From Herbiconiux moechotypicola (GTDB taxonomy: Bacteria > Actinomycetota > Actinomycetes > Actinomycetales > Microbacteriaceae): a DNA stretch of 64,000 nt. A model generated the notes under the pieces. It searched no databases. It was not told the DNA's origin and was given only the letters and a program-made list of their open reading frames with translations. The stretch covers positions 45,307 to 109,306 of the forward strand of contig NZ_JANLCN010000014.1 of assembly GCF_024979255.1 (NCBI RefSeq), in the 5' to 3' direction. The translations under genes and the position numbers were made by a program. Positions 60,044 to 64,000 of the stretch are shown here, piece after piece. Within the stretch, counting starts at the first letter, position 1; each line of letters begins with the position of its first letter.

Positions 60044-62175
60044 TCGACGCGCCCACCGCCGCGCCGGCGCTCGACTACCACTCGCTCAACGCGATGCTCA
60101 ACCTCTACGACGCCGGGGGGAACATCCAGTTCGACAAAGACCGCGAGGCGGCCAAGCAGTACTTCCTGCAGCACGTCAACCAGAACACCGTCTTCTTCCA
60201 CAACCTGCGCGAGCGCCTCGACTACCTGGTCGAGAAGGAGTACTACGAGAAGGAGGTGCTCGACCAGTACTCGTTCGAGTTCATCCAGCAGCTCAACGAC
60301 CTCGCCTACTCGAAGAAGTTCCGCTTCGACACCTTCCTCGGTGCGTTCAAGTACTACACCTCCTACACGCTGAAGACCTTCGACGGCAAGCGCTACCTCG
60401 AGCGCTTCGAAGACCGCGTCGTCATGACCGCGCTCGGCCTCGCCCGCGGCGACGAGAAGCTCGCCACCGACCTGGTGGAGGAGATCATCGGCGGCCGCTT
60501 CCAGCCCGCCACCCCCACCTTCCTCAACACGGGCAAGGCGCAGCGCGGCGAGCTCGTGAGCTGCTTCCTGCTGCGCATCGAAGACAACATGGAGTCGATC
60601 GCCCGCGGCATCAACTCCGCGCTGCAGCTCTCCAAGCGCGGCGGCGGCGTGGCGCTGCTGCTGTCGAACATCCGTGAGGCCGGCGCCCCGATCAAGCAGA
60701 TCGAGAACCAGTCCTCGGGTATCATCCCCGTCATGAAGCTGCTCGAAGACAGCTTCAGCTACGCCAACCAGCTCGGCGCCCGTCAGGGCGCGGGAGCGGT
60801 GTACCTCTCGGCGCACCACCCCGACATCATGAAGTTCCTCGACACCAAGCGCGAGAACGCCGACGAGAAGATCCGCATCAAGACGCTGTCGCTGGGTGTC
60901 GTCGTGCCCGACATCACCTTCGAGCTGGCCAAGAACGACGAGGACATGTACCTCTTCTCGCCCTACGACGTCGAGCGCGTCTACGGCGTGCCCTTCGGCG
61001 ACATCTCCGTCTCGGAGAAGTACCGCGAGATGGTCGACGACCCGCGCATCCGCAAGACCAAGATCAACGCGCGCGAGTTCTTCCAGACCCTCGCCGAGAT
61101 CCAGTTCGAGTCGGGCTACCCGTACATCATGTACGAAGACACGGTGAACAAGGCCAACCCCATCAAGGGCCGCATCAACATGTCGAACCTGTGCTCCGAG
61201 ATCCTGCAGGTGAACACCCCCACCACCTACAACGAAGACCTGTCCTACGACCAGATCGGCAAGGACATCTCGTGCAACCTGGGGTCGCTCAACATCGCGC
61301 TCACCATGGACTCGCCCGACTTCGGCCGCACCGTCGAGACCGCCATCCGCGGCCTCACCTCGGTGTCGAACCAGTCGCACATCACCTCGGTGCGCTCCAT
61401 CGAAGACGGCAACGACAAGTCGCACGCCATCGGCCTCGGCCAGATGAACCTGCACGGCTACCTCGCCCGCGAGCGGGTGCACTACGGCTCGGAGGAGGGT
61501 GTCGACTTCACGAACATCTACTTCTACACCGTGCTCTTCCACGCCCTGCGCGCCTCGAACGCGATCGCCATCGAGCGCGGCGAGCGGTTCGACGGCTTCG
61601 AGGACTCCACCTACGCCTCCGGTGAGTTCTTCGACAAGTACACCGACACCGCCTGGGTGCCGGCCACCGAGCGCGTGGCCGAGCTGTTCGCCGCGTCGGA
61701 CATCCACATCCCCACCCAGGACGACTGGCTGGCGCTGAAGGCGTCCATCCAGTCGCACGGCATCTACAACCAGAACCTGCAGGCCGTGCCGCCCACTGGG
61801 TCGATCTCGTACATCAACAACTCGACCTCGTCCATCCACCCGGTCGCGTCGAAGATCGAGATCCGCAAGGAGGGCAAGATCGGGCGCGTGTACTACCCGG
61901 CGCCGTTCATGACGAACGACAACCTCGAGTACTACTCCGACGCCTACGAGATCGGCGCCGAGAAGATCATCGACACCTACGCCGCGGCCACGCAGCACGT
62001 CGACCAGGGCCTCTCGCTCACCCTGTTCTTCAAAGACACCGCCACCACCCGCGACATCAACAAGGCGCAGATCTACGCCTGGCGCAAGGGCATCAAGACC
62101 ATCTACTACATCCGTCTCCGCCAGCTCGCGCTGGAGGGCACGGAGGTCGACGGTTGCGTCTCCTGCATGCTGTGA
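60028..62175 (+). CDS. nrdE: Class Ib ribonucleotide reductase large subunit NrdE
   Basis: A 715-residue catalytic subunit that reduces ribonucleoside diphosphates. Active-site Cys179 in [20 protein letters not shown], the [18 protein letters not shown] phosphate region, and the C-terminal shuttle pair Cys710/Cys713 (GCVSCML) are present. It lacks the N-terminal ATP cone, as class Ib enzymes do. The GTG start is inside nrdI with GGATTGGA upstream. Confidence 0.96.
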   Translation: MEATLIDAPTAAPALDYHSLNAMLNLYDAGGNIQFDKDREAAKQYFLQHVNQNTVFFHNLRERLDYLVEKEYYEKEVLDQYSFEFIQQLNDLAYSKKFRFDTFLGAFKYYTSYTLKTFDGKRYLERFEDRVVMTALGLARGDEKLATDLVEEIIGGRFQPATPTFLNTGKAQRGELVSCFLLRIEDNMESIARGINSALQLSKRGGGVALLLSNIREAGAPIKQIENQSSGIIPVMKLLEDSFSYANQLGARQGAGAVYLSAHHPDIMKFLDTKRENADEKIRIKTLSLGVVVPDITFELAKNDEDMYLFSPYDVERVYGVPFGDISVSEKYREMVDDPRIRKTKINAREFFQTLAEIQFESGYPYIMYEDTVNKANPIKGRINMSNLCSEILQVNTPTTYNEDLSYDQIGKDISCNLGSLNIALTMDSPDFGRTVETAIRGLTSVSNQSHITSVRSIEDGNDKSHAIGLGQMNLHGYLARERVHYGSEEGVDFTNIYFYTVLFHALRASNAIAIERGERFDGFEDSTYASGEFFDKYTDTAWVPATERVAELFAASDIHIPTQDDWLALKASIQSHGIYNQNLQAVPPTGSISYINNSTSSIHPVASKIEIRKEGKIGRVYYPAPFMTNDNLEYYSDAYEIGAEKIIDTYAAATQHVDQGLSLTLFFKDTATTRDINKAQIYAWRKGIKTIYYIRLRQLALEGTEVDGCVSCML

Positions 62176-62196
62176 CCGGCGCCCGCTGACTGCTGA

Positions 62197-63207
<1,011 letters not shown>

Positions 63208-63283
63208 CGGGCCCGTGCGCCGCTCTGAGTCAGAGTCACCACGATGAAGCGTGCGAAAACGAGCTTTGATCAGCCTAGTCTGA

Positions 63284-63289
63284 TAGAAT
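63284..63289 (+). promoter_or_regulatory. Extended -10 for leaderless DUF222 transcript
   Basis: TAGAAT preceded by TGA makes an extended -10 (TGN) and is 6 nt before the ATG at 63296. Confidence 0.6.
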
Positions 63290-63295
63290 CTCAGT

Positions 63296-64000
63296 ATGAC
63301 CGCAACTGCTCGACTCCGGGAGATCGCTGACGATCTTCGTGGTGTTGTGGGTGGGGTCGGGGCGGGTCTTGCGGGTGCGAGCGATGATGAGGTGCTTGAG
63401 CTGATGGCTGCCGTCGAGGTGGTTGGGCGGCTTGTGGGTGCGGCGCAGGTGTGGGTTGCCGGTGAGGTCGCGGTGCGGTCGCGTAGTGAGCTCGGTGATG
63501 AGGGGCTGAGCAGGTCGCAGAATTTCACGAGCCCGGTCAAGCTCGTCGCGAGCGTGACGGGCACATCGGCGCACGAGAGCAGAGCACGCCTGGAGGTCGG
63601 GCGCAGGATGCGCGGTGCGGTGCTCCTGGGTGGTGGTGAGGGTCCGGCCCCGTTCCCGCTGGTTGCGCAGTGGCTCGATGAGGGAGTCCTCGCCGTGGAG
63701 ACTGCGGCCGTCATCGTGAAGCGTTGCGGTGAACTCGTCGACCGTGGCTGCTGCCCCGATGTCGTGGCCTCTGCCGAGCAGACGCTCGTCGACGAGACCC
63801 TCACGCATCGTCTGACGACCGATCAGACGGCCAGGCTCGCCCTCCATCTGCGGGAGCTCATCGACCCCGATGGTGCCGAGCCACGGGATGAGCGGCTCCA
63901 GCAGCAGCGCTCCCTCACTCTCGTGCAGGCGAGCGATGGCATGATCCGTGGCCGGTTCGCTCTTACGCCTGAGCAGGGTGGGGTGTGGTTGGCGAGCATC
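63296..64000 (+). CDS. DUF222 / 13E12-type HNH endonuclease family protein, 3' end beyond window
   Basis: The first 235 codons of a DUF222 protein: LELMAAVEVVGRLVGAAQVWVAGEVAVRSR (in parts), LRSQN-like SRSQNFTSPVKLV, ARLEVGRRM, FPLVAQWLDEGVLAVETAAVIV and LTLVQASDGMIRGRFALTPEQG. Relatives carry an HNH nuclease domain at the C-terminus, which is out of view. Third-position T and TTG/GTT codons are more frequent than in neighbouring genes, suggesting a different history. These genes occur in several copies in many actinobacteria, and their function is not established. Confidence 0.85.
   Translation, partial: MTATARLREIADDLRGVVGGVGAGLAGASDDEVLELMAAVEVVGRLVGAAQVWVAGEVAVRSRSELGDEGLSRSQNFTSPVKLVASVTGTSAHESRARLEVGRRMRGAVLLGGGEGPAPFPLVAQWLDEGVLAVETAAVIVKRCGELVDRGCCPDVVASAEQTLVDETLTHRLTTDQTARLALHLRELIDPDGAEPRDERLQQQRSLTLVQASDGMIRGRFALTPEQGGVWLASI

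Overview
The window is high-GC actinobacterial chromosome. Codons strongly prefer G or C in the third position. Synteny (hadA-hadB, then tRNA-Trp-secE-nusG-rplK-rplA, later rplJ-rplL), class Ib nrdHIEF, LAxTG wall-sorting signals, cell-wall-binding-repeat-2 proteins and a 13E12/DUF222 gene together suggest Microbacteriaceae or a close relative. That placement is inference. No rRNA, CRISPR array, transposase, integrase or prophage was seen. Everything looks like ordinary chromosome with a few accessory blocks.

Layout. 1-6.7 kb: a LacI-type regulator (cut by the window edge) diverges from a sugar ABC operon (lipoprotein, two permeases) ending in two cytoplasmic GH32-like hydrolases and a small ABM-type protein. 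7.3-12 kb: glutamine-synthetase-like enzyme, VanZ-like protein, an NRAMP-type transporter behind a perfect DtxR-type iron box, ferritin, SpoU RNA methylase. 12-15.6 kb: yeast-type cytosine deaminase, Ppx/GppA phosphatase, HadA/HadB-type dehydratase subunits, MurB. 15.6-20 kb: PadR regulator and two convergent ABC-2 export systems. 20-26 kb: alpha/beta hydrolase, a 782-residue modular surface/membrane protein, aminotransferase, MarC and AI-2E family proteins. 26-28.8 kb: tRNA-Trp, secE, nusG, rplK, rplA and a strong terminator. 28.8-33.4 kb: three cell-wall-binding-repeat proteins around a GNAT gene. 33.4-38.5 kb: quinone oxidoreductase, DUF998 protein, YqaJ-like nuclease, OmpR-type two-component pair, 54-residue membrane protein. 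38.6-39.8 kb: L10 leader, rplJ, rplL. 39.8-44.7 kb: second LacI plus sugar ABC importer. 44.8-52.1 kb: ABC exporter, GH18 and subtilase-like exoenzymes both with LAxTG sorting signals, NarL-type two-component pair. 52.1-54.9 kb: transsulfuration pair behind a short Cys-Cys leader ORF. 55-59 kb: M1 metallopeptidase, siderophore-interacting protein, DMT transporter/MarR pair. 59-63.2 kb: nrdHIEF behind two NrdR boxes. 63.3 kb to end: DUF222 protein, cut by the window.

Two regulatory themes stand out. First, many genes have a TANNNT hexamer exactly 6-7 nt before the start codon, with no room for a 5' leader, which predicts abundant leaderless mRNAs. Second, several operators can be read directly: LacI-type sites for both sugar operons, iron boxes before the NRAMP and siderophore genes, paired NrdR boxes before nrdH, and a pair of 18-bp palindromes 21 bp apart between the MarR and DMT genes. 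The most interesting locus is 52165-52322: a predicted leaderless 10-codon ORF ending Ser-Cys-Cys-Arg-Arg, overlapped by a hairpin, before cystathionine beta-synthase. It looks like a cysteine-responsive attenuator.
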